NCBI RefSeq assembly: GCF_958298935.1
Contig: NC_084931.1
Coordinates: 19,619,334 to 19,683,333 of the forward strand
Length of the DNA: 64,000 bases
Direction of reading: 5' to 3'
Source: Phragmites australis
Taxonomy: Eukaryota > Streptophyta > Magnoliopsida > Poales > Poaceae
Shown here: positions 1 through 11,927 of the stretch, piece after piece
Layout: each line of letters begins with the position of its first letter
How positions within the stretch are numbered: position 1 is the stretch's first letter
Position numbers and translations under genes: made by a program
The notes under the pieces: generated by a model
Databases searched by the model: none
The model's input: the letters and a program-made list of their open reading frames with translations, nothing else
What the model was told of the DNA's origin: nothing

Positions 1-2712
1 AAGATAAGGTGTATGAACTAAATATCGAAGAATCCTCTTAACGGCCATTAAATGGCACTCTTTTGGAGCGGCTTGAAATCTTGCACACATGCACACACTA
101 AGCATGATATCGGGCCTAGATGCACAAAGATAAAGTAAAGAACCTATCATGGAGCGATATACCTTTTGATCCACGCTTTTTCCTTCTCCATTAAGATCAA
201 GATGACCATTGGTTTGCATAGGTGTCTTGATAGGTTTGGCATTCTCCATGTCAAACTTCTTGAGCATGTCTTTGATATACTTTGTTTGGCAAATAAAGAT
301 TCCTTCCTTGAGTTGTTTGATTTGAAATCCGAGAAAGAACTTTAATTCCCCCATCATTGACATCTCAAATCTTCTTGTCATGATCCTACTAAAATCTTCA
401 CAAAATTGTGGATTAGTAGAACCAAATATGATGTCATCGACATATATTTGGCAAACAAATAAATCATTATCAACATTTTTAGTAAAGATAGTAGAGTCGG
501 CTTTGCGTATTTCAAAGCCCTTTTTAACAAGAAAATTCCTAAGGCGTTCATACCATGCTATTGGGGCTTGCTTTGGCCCATAGAACGCCTTATGAAGTTT
601 GTAAACATGTGAGGGATGCTTGGGATCTTCAAAGCCGGGCGGTTGCTCCACATACACCAATTCGGAAATTGGTTCATTAAGGAATGCACTCTTCACGTCC
701 ATTTGATATAGCTTGAAATCATGGTGAGTAGCATAGGCTAATAATATGCGAATTGACTCAAGCCTAGCTACGGGAGCATAAGTCTCACCAAAATCCAAAC
801 CTTTAATTTGAGTGAACCCTTGAGCAACCAATAGTGCCTTGTTCCTTGTTACTATCCCATTTTCATCTTGTTTGTTGCGGAAGACCCATTTTGTGCCAAT
901 CACATTTTGTTTTGCTCTTTCCACTAAGGACCAAACTTCATTTCTTTTGAAGTTGTTCAATTCTTCTTGCATGGCCATCATCCAATTCGGATCATCAAGG
1001 GCTTCTTCTACCTTCAAAGGCTCCAAAGAAAAAACAAAGGAGTAAAATTCACAAAAATTTGCAATTTTGAACAAGTAGTTACCCCCTTTTGTATATCACC
1101 AAGTATGTTGTCCACGGGGTGATCTCTTTGGATGCTTTGATGAACACGTGGGTATGGTACTTGAGATTGATGTTGAATATCTCCCACTTCATAATCTAAA
1201 AAGTTATTTGGGTCTTCATAGGCTTGATTTTGGTCTTGTGGTTGTTTATCGCCTTGATCTTGAGTTGACGTTGATGGTTCCACATGCGTTGATGAAGATG
1301 GTTGATCTTGATCATTTGAGTTGCTTGTAGCTTTTGTGGCTCTAAAGGCTTGATTTCACCAATTGCCATCTTCTTGATGTCTTCGCTTGGTATTTCTTCA
1401 TCACCTAGCACACTAGGATCAACTTGCTCTACTTGGGAGCCATTAGATTCATCAAATGTCACGTCTCTCACAATTTCAACGCAACCGGTGGTTTTGTTGA
1501 AAACACGGTAGGCGTAGGCATTTGATCCATAACCAAGCATAAAGCCTTCATCAACTTTTGGAGCAAATTTAGAACTTTTTGCCTTCTTATTCAAAATAAA
1601 GCATTTGCTACCAAAAACTTTAAAGTAAGAAACATTTGGTTTGTTACTGGTTAGAAGCTCATATGCGGTCTTGTTCAATATCTTGTGTAGATACAACCAG
1701 TTGATGGCATGGCATGCGGTGTTGATTGCTTCCACCCAAAATTGATCCGATACCTTGTATTCATCAAGCATTGTTCTTGCGGACTCAATTAGAGTCCTAT
1801 TTTTCCTCTCGACCACTCCATTTTGTTGAGAGGAGTAAGGAGCCGAGAATTCATACTTGATCCCTTCTTCATCAAGAAACTATTCAACTTGCATATTCTT
1901 GAACTCGCTTCCATTGTCACTTCTCACCCTTTTGATCTTCACTTCGAACTCATTTTGGGCTCTTCTTACAAACTTCTTGAAAATAGCTTGTATTTCGCTT
2001 TTGTCATGAAAGAAGAATACCCAAGTGAAACGTGAAAAGTCATCAACAATAACTAAACCATATTTGTTACCTCCAATACTTATGTAGGCAATCGGCCCAA
2101 ATAAGTCCATGTGGAGGAGTTCCAATGGTCTTGTAGTTATCATCACATTTTTAGCGGGATGAGGTGCTCTGACTTGTTTTCCCGCTTGACAAGCACTACA
2201 AATTATATTTTTCTCAAAAGAAACATTTGTTAGTCCTAAGATGTGTTCGCCTTTTTGAAGCTTAGACAAATTCCTCATGCCAACATGAGCTAGTCGGCGG
2301 TGCCAAAGCCAACCCATGCTAGACTTAGCCATCAAGCAAGTTTTAGGATTCACTTCATCCGTTGAAAAATCAACAAGATAAAGTTTACCCTTCAACTTAC
2401 CGGTGAAAACTATTGATGCGTTTTCCCTTCTAGAGACGATCACACTCTCATTAGTAAGAAGACAATTATAACCTATCTCACATAATTGTGACACAGACAA
2501 CAAATTATAATTGAGAGATTTGACTAACAAGACATTTGAAATAGAATGATCATTGGAGATGACGATTTTACCTAGGCCTCTTACCTCTCCTTTTCCATTA
2601 TCGCCAAAAATGATGTTTTCATGAGGTCCTCCATCTTCTTCAAAAGAAGAAAACATACTCTTTTCTCCGGTCATGTGATTTGTACATCCACTATCAATGA
2701 CCCAACTTGATC
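1..2712 (-). pseudogene. Sirevirus pol (protease-integrase-RT/RNase H), broken
   Basis: Protease: a WVIDSGCTNHMTG motif is read around 2665-2710. The GAG-pre-integrase zinc region follows (HRRLAHVG about 2288-2312, then CSACQAGKQ). The integrase core keeps all three acidic positions: HMDLFGP, VRSDNGSEF and VVERKNRTL. A TAG stop falls just after the second acidic motif, near 1880, and the frame resumes at 1816. After about 1196 the frame is lost, but RT is still readable to the left edge in other frames, including the catalytic YVDD at 433-444. It would have cleaved the polyprotein, integrated the cDNA and copied the RNA in cytoplasmic particles. Stops and frame changes make it non-functional as one polyprotein. 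Confidence 0.92.
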
Positions 2713-3331
2713 CTCCGGAGAAGTATGCCTACAAAACAAAGTTATGCCTTTATTTTAGGTACCCAAATTTATTTAGGTCCTTTAGCGTTAGTCACAAGCA
2801 CCTTTGGCACCCACACATTCCTTTTAACAATTCCATCTCTTGTGCGGGGACCAATATAGAGAGCAACCACTTTACTATGGTGATTTCTCTTAAGCATATA
2901 CGAGGCATAGAATGAGCATTGGGGAGCATGAGCCTTTGGTTGTTTTGCTTGAACCGTATGATCAACTTGCTTGCCTCCTTTGACAAACTTGAGGCATTCC
3001 ACTCCATTCAATATCACATGATCATTTGGTTTGCTCGTGTATTGGTCAAATCCAAGACCTCTCTTTAGCTTATTATCCTTGGCTTGGATGGTCTTGTAGA
3101 GTGCATCTTTTGATTTATAGGTTTTGATGCATCCATATTTGACCAAGGCATTTAGCCTCTCATTCTCCTTTTGTAATGCTTGCAAGGATTCAACATTTGT
3201 TGTACAAGCATTTATATCAATATTGAAACAACGAGAGCATCCATTGCTAGTAGATACACTAGATAGCTTCATTAGAGTTGGATGATCCTCTCTTAAGGGT
3301 ATCAATTTGCATTTCAAGAGTTTTATAATTT
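2713..3331 (-). pseudogene. Sirevirus gag-protease linker region, frameshifted
   Basis: A 182-residue open frame (2769-3317) lies between the coiled-coil part of gag and protease. It reads as the C-terminal gag/linker region seen in Sireviruses: a short leucine/lysine-rich helix, then a basic segment ending near NVWVPKVLVTNAKGPK. It is out of frame with the upstream gag piece at 3332, and stops separate it from protease around 2720-2760. No separate function is claimed. Confidence 0.7.
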
Positions 3332-4924
3332 TTATCCAAACAAGATAATTTCTTTTGAAGCAAAAAAATTGTTACTCTTAAGGTCGGCTATTGAGAAATT
3401 GGCCAAATCATAATCATTTGACAATTTCTCAACTTTCTCCTTCTCTTTAGCAAAGAGCTCCTCGAGTTTAAGGTTTCTCTCCTTTTCAAGGATGAGCAAG
3501 TCCTCTTGTCTCTCGAGGGTCTCCTCATGACTATCTATTGTATCCATTAGCTCCTTTATTTTAGCCATGATATTTTTATTCAAACCTTTAAACAAGCTAT
3601 CACAATCACTATAATATTCACTATCGCTATCTAGGAGCTTGGATTGAGATTTTACCTTACGGCTTTTGGCCATGAAGCAATTTGGGGAGCCGTCATCATC
3701 ATCACTCATTAAGAGTGATTTTCTTGGTGTTAACTCGCGGATGGCAATGGTGGTGACCCCTTCACCATCGGAGTCGGAGTTAGAATTTGAATCCCACTCT
3801 TCTCCAATGTGTGCTTGACCCGAATATTTCTTCTTGTGGGTCTTGTTTTTGTCCTTCTTGTATGGCTTGATTTTATTATCTTCCTTGTCCTTTCCTTTCT
3901 TCTTGTTCAGACAATCAGCTATGAAGTGACCAACTTCGTCACATTCATAGCATGCCCTTCTTGATGTTCTCTTCTTGGGTATGTCTCTCTTGTATTTAGA
4001 GTAGCCTCCCTTTCTCATGAACTTCTAGAATCTTTTCACAAAGAAAGCCATTTCTTCATCTTCGGAGCTTTCCTCTTCACTTGTACTTGATTCTTGAGTT
4101 TGTTTGCTTTTGCTTGCCTTGAATGCAACCTCCTTGTTCTTGGAGGTTGAGCTTTGTTTGGCATGAATCTTCACTTCATTTGCTTCTTCTTCCATGAGCT
4201 CATGAGCATGTATCCTTCCAAGCACATTGCTTGGTGTAAGCCTTTTGTAGTCTCTTCTCTCTCGGAGGAGTGTCACCAAAGTGGGATTTCTAGGAGCAAA
4301 TGCTCTAAGCAATCTCTTCACCACTTTGTGATCATCAATGTCCTCACTCTCGAGTCCTCTTAACTTGTTTACAAGCACTACCATTCGATCATACATGGCT
4401 TGAGGAGTTTCATGATCTTCCATCACAAATCTTCCTAGCTTGCCCTCAAGTAGCTCTATCTTGGATTCTCTCACGCTTGTTGTCCCTTCATGAGCAACTT
4501 GGAGAGTGTCCCAAATTTTCTTAGCCTCCTCAAGTCCATCCACTTTATTGAATTCTTCCGGACTCAAGGCACTAAGCAATACACTTGTAGCTTGAGCATT
4601 ACGGTGCATATTTTGCTCTTCACTTGACGTGAGCTCTTGATCTTCATCCGGCAAGTCAAAGCCTGTGCAAACAATCAACCAAATACTTGAATGAAGAGAG
4701 ATTAAATGCATTTTCATTTTGTGCCTCCAGACGGCATAATGTGTACCATCGAAGAATGGTGCACGCCCGGAGGGCATGGAGATATAGTTACTCGAAGAAT
4801 TTAAATGATCATAATTGAAAGAAACTTCACTTCCCTTTCCCTTACCATTACCATCATCATTCTTCGATGGATCATGTTTTAAACCCCTCGGGCTTCCGGA
4901 TGTCGACATAATGATTTTCTCCAA
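3332..4924 (-). pseudogene. Sirevirus gag with CCHC knuckle, one in-frame stop
   Basis: The first 299 residues (4924-4025) are a copia gag: FFDGTHYAVWRHKMKMHL, then the LPDEDQELTSSEE and MYDRMVVLVNKLRGLES blocks, ending in an acidic Ser/Glu tail. One TAG at 4025-4027 separates this from the rest in the same frame, which holds a CCHC zinc knuckle (CYECDEVGHFIADC), a Lys-rich stretch, an acidic Ser/Asp stretch and a long Glu/Lys coiled coil to 3332. A long coiled coil after the knuckle is usual in Sirevirus gag. The role is to form the particle and bind the element's RNA. The start shown is the first Met upstream of the conserved block; a second Met lies six codons later. Confidence 0.9.
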
Positions 4925-4948
4925 GCGGTGAAGCCTTGTAGGAGGTTA

Positions 4949-4961
4949 GACTCTGATACCA
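4949..4961 (-). other. Primer-binding site (initiator Met tRNA)
   Basis: On the minus strand the sequence TGGTATCAGAGTC follows the LTR end after two bases. It matches the 3' end complement of plant initiator-Met tRNA (TGGTATCAGAGC) with one change at the last base. It fixes the orientation and the inner edge of the 5' LTR. Confidence 0.88.
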
Positions 4962-4963
4962 AT

Positions 4964-6694
4964 TGAATGTACATAAAAGTGCCTAGAGGGGGGGGGGGGT
5001 GAATAGGCTTTTCTGAAAATTAAAACTAATCAGCGGATTAAACAAATACCGGATACTCCGGTGAAGGTCGGATACTCCGGTCTATTCGGAGTATCCGGTC
5101 TAGTCTGGAGTCTCCGGTCTATACAGGATCTCGAGAACAACTAAGAATTAACAAGAACAATTAGAATCTAAAAGGTGATACTAAATCTACTTGACAGCAC
5201 AAGGCTTAAACAACAATAGACACTAGCAAGATGATCACTAAGACAAATAGTATGAAAAATATCAAAGCTACACAATTTAAATAAATTGCACAAATGAAGA
5301 CACAAGGAATTATCCCGGAGTTCGACCACCTCACAAAGAAGTACCTACGTCTCCGTTGATGAGCTCACAAAGAGCCGGGTCTTCTCCAACTCTATCCTCT
5401 TCTAGCGACCACAAAGATCAAGCTAGAATTTCCTTACTCAAGTTGATGTTAATTACAAACTTCCCGTGGCACTCCACAAAGATTGGGTGCTCTACGGGCG
5501 ACGCCTTGCCGTCTAAGAGCACAAGGCTCCAAGAGAAATGATCACAGCGAATGCTTGATGAAGAACTCAATGCTCAAGTGTCTTAACTTCACTCCAAACT
5601 CAATCTCACTAAATTTGCGCAAAACTAAGCACTAGAGATGATTGGAGGGACTTTGAATGCTCTTGGAATGCTTTATGAGTGTAGAGCTCAGCAGCAACAG
5701 CAAGCCATTAATGCTTGGGGGTGTGGAAGTATATATAGCTCACTCTCAAAAACTAGCCATTACTGTTCTGACACACCTACCTCGGAGTATCCGGTGAACA
5801 CTGGAGTCTCCGGTCTAAAATCCAAAACAACGTCAGAATGGTCACAGAACTGTCAGAACTAGCCGTTACGGTTCTGTTAAGTTGTCGGAGTCTCCAGTGA
5901 ACACCGGAGTCTCCGGTCCTGACAGGGCTACCACACAGACAAAGTCCGGAGACTTGCCGGACCCTCCGACTTCTCCAGGTACTGGAGTATGCGGTGAACA
6001 CCGGAGACTCTGGTCTTTTTAATAAAAGAATAAATACTAACCGAGCCACCCTTGCCGGAGTCTCCCTCGGAGATTCCGGTTAAAAAACATGTTCTCCTAT
6101 CGGAGTATCCGGTGAACACCGGAGACTCCGGTCTTTTTCCAACAAAAATAAATGCTTAACCGAGCGACCTCTGGCGGAGTCTCCCTCAGAGACTCCGGCC
6201 TAAAAACTCACCGACACCAGAGTATCCGGTGAACACCGGAGACTCCAGAAAAATAGAAATTCGGAACCGAGCATCTTCTGGCGGAGTCTGTCTCGGAGAC
6301 TCTGGACTAAATACTGAGGACCGGAGTATCCGGTGAACACCGGAGACTCCGGACCCAGTAAACTTCTTGTCTAACTTCCCGGTGTCCGTGGGTGAGTGTG
6401 TCTCTCAACTTATTGGTTCTAAAGGTTATCTTGAGCATTGAGACACTATACCATCAATCAAATGCAACCCTCTTAATAGAACGGCTACCCTAGACTCAAT
6501 TTCAAAGATAGAAAAATTTAAATCCTATTGAGTACTACTCATTGCTTCTTTTTTCTTTTCGAGGGGCGTCAACCGTCATAAGTCTTCTCAATTTAGAGTA
6601 AGACGTGTTCATGACTTAGATAAACATATTAGATCCTTAATCGTTTTGTCATCAATAAGCCAAAACGCACTTAGGGGGCCTAGATGCACTTTCA
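4964..6694 (-). repeat. 5' LTR of the Sirevirus, 1731 bp, with palindromic array
   Basis: On the plus strand the LTR opens with TGAATGTAC at 4964 and closes with GCACTTTCA at 6694, so it runs TG...CA on its own strand. A run of G next to GTGAATAGG lies near its end at about 4988-5003. Between 5059 and 6360 it carries about seven copies of a motif like CGGAGTATCCGGTGAACACC followed by GGAGACTCCGG, around 105-115 bp apart in the right half. These palindromes are a known Sirevirus LTR feature. Promoter and polyadenylation signals would lie here but I cannot place them with confidence. Confidence 0.88.
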
Positions 6695-9140
6695 CCACCG
6701 TCCTTGCCGCCAGGATGCTCAGGAGCTAGGTGAACTTCTCCGCCGGGACTTTGATGGAGTAGGCCCAGCCCTATGCGGACTCTTCCTTCAGCTCACTGGC
6801 TTCTAGCCTGATGCTCCTCAGTGGCCCCTACATTGCCATAAAGTTAGTCCGGAGAAAGCCATGAGTCATCCACTCATGCTCCATCAGCTTGGAGTGTTGA
6901 GCGACGAGTGCAACCCTCTCATACTTGAAATGTGTTCTTCTCCTGTTGAAGTGCAGTGCTCTGCCACGGAAGCGCCTCCTTTTCCTCGGCCATCAGCCTC
7001 TTTAATTCGACACATCTGCGGATTGCTGCCTCCTTCTCAGTGATCAGCTGGCTCATAGAGGTAGCGAGGCTGGTGACCAAGGAGAGCATGTCAGAGGCTG
7101 AAGCGGACCCCTCAGTAGGTTCCGAAGGCACGGGGGTCATGGCGAGTACTTAGGGTGGCGTTGGGACCGCAGTTGGCTTGGGGGCTGGAATGTTTGGCTG
7201 AGACATCGGAGGAGGAGTTTCTACCGGAGTCATTGATAGGGTGGAGGACCTGTAGAGACAACAAGTTGTAGGGTCAAGAAAAGGGCTCAGAATATCTGCG
7301 CCTAACCAAGGGACTTACCGTGTGGTCGGAGGGGGAGCACAACTCTTGACCTTGTGAAACCACTGAGTTGACCCGATGGGGAGGCCTCATATGCCGTCGT
7401 GTCATGGGCAGACGGAGTCCCACTGACACGTTTGGATGCTTCCGTGAAAGTCGAATCCTCCGGTGGCCTTTTTTCCCCTTAAACGGGGGCTCAACGAATA
7501 GGCTGGTCAGACCTAGTTGGCTCGGAGAGTGACTAATCGCTCCCCTAGTGGCTGGCACCGCTCGTCGTACCTCCACCCATGGTAGACTTTTGGCTGTGAG
7601 CAATCTATTTCCTGGCTGGCTCAGGGCGGGGCTGGTTGCTCCTCTGCTGACCAGCACCACACGCAAGATCTCCACCTGTGGTCGACGTCCGGCTGCCTTT
7701 GCGACCAAGTGTGTCGGAGGCGTGACTAAATCAATCAGGAGGAGGCGGGGCCACGCCTTGTTGGGCACCTGGGTGGAGATCGCGATGAACTCCACTCCCT
7801 AGGGCAGCTTGGCCGGAGGCCTCCAAGACCTCATCGATGACCGGGCGCAATACGTCGACCTCAGGAAGACCCTGCAAATGGCATCAACAATGAGAATCCA
7901 TGTCATAAGAAGGCTCGGGGGAGGGAATTTTAGAAATACCAAACTTACCCTCATATGTTGTGCTCTCTCTAGCAGGGTGAGATCATACATCGGAAGGGCG
8001 CCGACTGGAGGACCGTCCTTCCTCGCAGAGCTCGACATTAGGACTCGAACTCGTGAGTCGATGACGTTGTCAGTAAGATCTGAATAACAAAAGGGGGGGT
8101 GAGAGGTTGCACACTTTTTGGAAGAAAGGGCGGTACCGAGGATTCGACGGCAGGGTAACATGTGAAGCTCGACCGGGTCTCATCATTCAGCCCGAAGTAC
8201 ATGAACATTGGGTGTGCTCACCCCCGCAGGGGACATAACCAACGCTTGATGTAGTCGTGGGAGATGTCCAACCCCGTCAGCCTAGCTTTTCAAAGCTAGC
8301 CAACTCGTTTGACCAAGGTCAGTAGCTCGGAGGTAGTCGTGGGTGAATTTCCCCAGTCCTTTGTGACCTGCGTTGGTGTGCTCGACACGCGAAGGTTGTT
8401 CAAGGAATCGTTGACCATGAGGTAGAACCAATTCTCCCTCTAGCCCGATCATGATGACTTGAGGCCCACCTCGATATAGGAGTCTGTGGCGCCATCGCGG
8501 AGGGGGAACCCGTAGCTCCAAATGGTCGACCCAGTCACCGACCAGACTATGTAGAAGAACAGAAATAGGTCGAGGCATGGCTCAACCCCGACAAAGTTCT
8601 CATATAGATGAGTGAAAATGCTGAGCATGTGAATGGAATTGAGGTTGAGATGGAGGTGCCAGATGCCATAGAAAAAGATGACGGTGGTAAAGAACTCGAA
8701 GAAGGGCAGCACGAGGCCTGCCAATAAGAACGAGACAAATAGCCCAATCTCCCCTTGGCGGGGGGGCGGGCACGCTCTCCCCAGCGTGGTACCCTATGGA
8801 AAGGCGGCAGGTGAGCAGGTCGGCCTCATGCAGCATCTTTAGCCTCGTCGTGTCGCACTTGGATCTGGGGAAGGCATAATCGTTGCCGGTGTGTGTCGGA
8901 TTGCGGTGGAAGATGCTATGAGGAAAAGGATAGAGATAGAGACAGAGATGGCGGAGGAGACGAAGAGCTCTGAGCATAGAGAGGCTTGGGGGCGATGGAA
9001 TACAGTGAAAGGATTCATGGGGACCTATGAGTATGCCAATTTAAAGGGCCGTCGCGGTATTTCAACTGTCGTAGGGTCAGGTTTGCGCAAGATTCAAAGG
9101 GGCACGCATGGGGAACCAAAATTTCCTCGAGCCTAGCAGC
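6695..9140 (-). pseudogene. Decayed gypsy-associated gene (putative gypsy-type transposon domain)
   Basis: Several minus-strand frames together resemble the grass protein family called 'putative gypsy type transposon' (Pfam Transposase_28). The best part reads FPRSKCDTTRLKMLHEADL, then PPRGDWAICLVLIG, then, after a frameshift near 8724, MAGLVLPFFEFFTTVIFFYG and FVGVEPCLDLFLFFY (8449-8724). A later part near 8160-8220 reads MYFGLNDETRSSFTCYP. Toward 6920-7140 there is a Ser/Pro-rich segment and a short coiled coil (LITEKEAAIRRCVELKRLM). The family belongs to large gypsy elements of the Tat type. Many frameshifts and stops are present and no LTRs were found around it. Confidence 0.7.
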
Positions 9141-9701
9141 AATCAATGTTTCTCTCTCCCATGTCTTTTCTCTCTCTCCCATGTTTTCTCTCTCTCTATC
9201 TCTCCCACGTTTTCCTCCTCTCTGGACGTTTAACCTCCCTTGAGTTGATCTTTAATTTGGGCTACGTTGACGACCACTCCTCAAGCAAATTTATGATCAC
9301 TTGGGGCCCATGTGGTGCGACTGGACTCGTCCACGACCACGAACCCCCACAGCGAACCGACCGCTCCCCGAGCAAATTTATGATCACTTGGGGCCCATGT
9401 GGTGCGACCGGACCCGTCCACGACCACGTGGCATACGGCGACCACGAACCCCCACAGCGAACCACTCAATCCACCGTATCCACGAGAGAGTTTGGAGGCT
9501 ATTGTCGGTGCAATAGGTGAGGGTGTGCTCCACATGGCGGGCTTCATACCGCTAAGTGTCAGCCAACAGTAGGTATTATAAAGAACACATCCACATTGCA
9601 CGACCAATCCCTGGTCGCCCAACGAGGTCCTGCGATGAGCCCTTGCTAGTCGCAGAGCAGATACTCACCTACCCGGTCAAGTCTCATTTAATGATGCCCA
9701 C
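9141..9701. repeat. CT-rich tract and 90-bp tandem duplication
   Basis: 9148-9225 is rich in TCTCTC and CCCATG. A segment beginning GAGCAAATTTATGATCACTTGG occurs twice, at about 9281 and 9371, a 90-bp offset; the second copy also contains an 18-bp insertion. Short open frames here are by-products of the repeat. I see no gene. 9500-9701 shows nothing recognisable. Confidence 0.6.
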
Positions 9702-11373
9702 TGTAGCGAAAATGATCCTATTAGCCCATGATTGTGATTTTGGTGATTAATGACAACATACTCAATGGGACTAACATGTTTGTCAAGAATATATATTAGT
9801 AGATCTCATGGATGCAATACATGAAGAAGCCACCGGAGCTGGAAAAAAGTTTGGTTAAATTGGAAAAGTCATAGGAAAAATGACTTCAACGGATGGTCCG
9901 GTATTCACATGGTTGAACACATCGAAGCATTGTGTCTAGAGGCATTTAACCTCACCAGATGGTTCAGTGCTCAAAGGAGGATACACACTGGAGCATTTCC
10001 ACCAGAGAAGGTTGCAACCGTTGAAGATCGAAGTTCAACACGCCAGAAGGTCTGGTGATGAAGAGAAGTGCACTAGACAATACACCGAACAATGAACAGT
10101 GCAAATACCAAGAAGAAGCATAAGACCCCACCGGATAATCTGGTGATTGATTTGAACACACTGGAGGAAAACACCTGAGTATCGTTGAAAAAGGGGAGAA
10201 TGCAGTGACCTCACCGGAAGGTCCGGTGCTCTGAAGATGTGTACACCGGAGCATATTTTCTAGAGAGGGTTGCATTGGCTCGGCTGGCTGAGGATAATGC
10301 ACCGGATGGTCCGTGATGAAGTGATGTGCACCGGAGAAAACATTGGAGCAATTTCCACAGAGAAGATGTTGGCTAGGATGGCTAAGGTATACTCAACAGA
10401 AAGTCTGGTGATGAAGATGGAGTATACACCAGAGTGTTCGGGGTTCACAGAGGCTTGAGTGGGGTTCCAACGGCTAGTTTGTGAGAGTGTACTCATCGGA
10501 TGATCCGGTGTTAGTACTATTGTTCTCACCAGATCATCCGATATTAACAACTTTTTAGAGTTGTTGGGTTAACAGCTAGTGCGCGTATTTGAGGCTATAA
10601 ATACCCCTCCACTCAGTCATTTGAAGGTGCTGGAGTCTAGAGAAGTTCACACACCTGAGAAGACATCCAAATCACCAAAGTTCTTAAAGTGATCATCCAA
10701 GATAATTAAACACAAGATTAGAGAGTGATTAGTGCTTATAGGCCTAGAGAGGGTGTTGCTAGGTGATTGCTGCCTAGAAAGTGGATCAAGGAGTGATCCA
10801 ACAGTGTACCTCTTGGTACGTTAGCACCTTGGAGTCTTGGTGACTCGCCGGCAAGCTTGTTGACCCTCCAACTTGGTGTGAAGCGGCGGCAAGGTGATTG
10901 TGCGAGGACGTGGAGACCCTTGCCTTTGTGGCTCAAGCTCTGAAGTGATCATGGTGGTAAGAAACCGGAAGAGATGCTAGTTGTGAGACCTTGACTTGGT
11001 GGCTCATCCGGGTGGAGGCCTTGTCTTTGTGACTCAGTGGCTCAAGAGCCGTGATCGGGTACCGTCCAAGAGCATATCCTTTGTGGAGCTCCAACGTGAA
11101 CTAGGGGTGAAATTCATGCTATCGATATCATAGAAAAAAATCCTTATGTCGAGTTTGTTTATCTATCTTATTTACGTTCACATTTACTTATTTGCAAATT
11201 TATCTCCTTAGATAGGTTGCAAATGCTTTGATCGATAGAGTAGACACACTAGATAAACATAAAGTATATTTAAGATAGGAATTGATAAAGATTTATCTTG
11301 TGTTATTTTTAAAACCGAAATAGCTCTAAGTGTCCTAATTCATCCTACTCTTAGGACGTCACTGATCCCTTCA
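9702..11373 (+). repeat. Solo LTR of a Sirevirus, 1672 bp
   Basis: Starts TGTAGCGAAAATGATCC and ends with a TTAGGACGTCACTGATCC tract closing in TTCA, with no primer site after it and no internal region, so it is a solo LTR. It shares its whole layout with the LTRs at 60340 and 62548: the same start, CACCGGATGGTCCGTG-like palindromes (for example near 9890, 10125, 10210, 10300, 10500), a TATA-like CTATAAATACC at 10593-10603 and the same end region. The flanks CCCAC (9697-9701) and CCTAC (11374-11378) match at four of five bases, as expected for an aged target duplication. Confidence 0.85.
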
Positions 11374-11927
11374 CCTACTCTAGTATTTTTCTCTTCCACA
11401 AGCACTTGCTTTCAACGTGGTATGGTCGTGTAGCTGTGTGGAGTTGCAGCGACTCACTCCATAGCATTTAATGTATCGACATGCAGAACAACTAGAGAAA
11501 AATAGGCATACCTATCCGACGTCATAATGGGTTAAAGGTAGTTAGCTTCATTAAAGATAAATTTATCATAGGGTTTGACACGACCCATTAGTTTGTGTAT
11601 TTTTACCCCTAGCATATAAAAGAGATATTAAGAATAAATCAACCCAATTCATAAGACAATATATATGATATAGAAGTATTATAAATCTTGTTGTTCTTAA
11701 TCTAGGTTGATACACGCATATAGGAAACGCGGATCAACGCACCCGTCGTCCGATATATTCAGAATTATTTTCAGGATCATCCCGACAAGAAGTGTGAAAC
11801 TACTCAATTGACTAGTAATACAATACAAGAAATCCAGTAATACAATACAAGAAATCCATGCAAACTGATCTTATTACTAGCCTGACGATGTTGAGTTTCT
11901 GCAATGCTTGTACAGCAAGTGCTTCCC
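11374..11927. other. Downstream flank of MZM1, no gene seen
   Basis: AT-rich sequence with no coding signal. A 22-bp unit ending GAAATCC is repeated once in tandem at about 11814-11857. The part nearest 11927 is probably the MZM1 3' untranslated region, but no clear polyadenylation signal decides its end. Confidence 0.5.

Larger units (their letters stand above)
1..6694 (-). mobile_element. Sirevirus-type Ty1/copia retrotransposon, 3' end outside window
   Basis: A minus-strand copia element. Reading right to left it has a 5' LTR (4964-6694), a primer-binding site matching initiator-Met tRNA, gag with a zinc knuckle and coiled coil, protease, integrase and reverse transcriptase; it runs off the left edge inside the RNase H region. 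The gene order (integrase before RT) is the copia order. The LTR start resembling TGAAAGTGCATCTAGGCCCC, the G-rich tract next to a GTGAATAGG motif near the LTR end, and arrays of CCGG-centred palindromes are known hallmarks of the Sirevirus genus. All reading frames carry stops or frameshifts, so it is a dead copy that kept nearly full structure. The target duplication cannot be checked because the other LTR is outside the window. Confidence 0.93.

Noticed and set aside
5059..6360. Regularly spaced palindromes looking like a CRISPR array
   Set aside because: They are inside a plant retrotransposon LTR, spacing is about 105-115 bp, and the spacers are related to one another.
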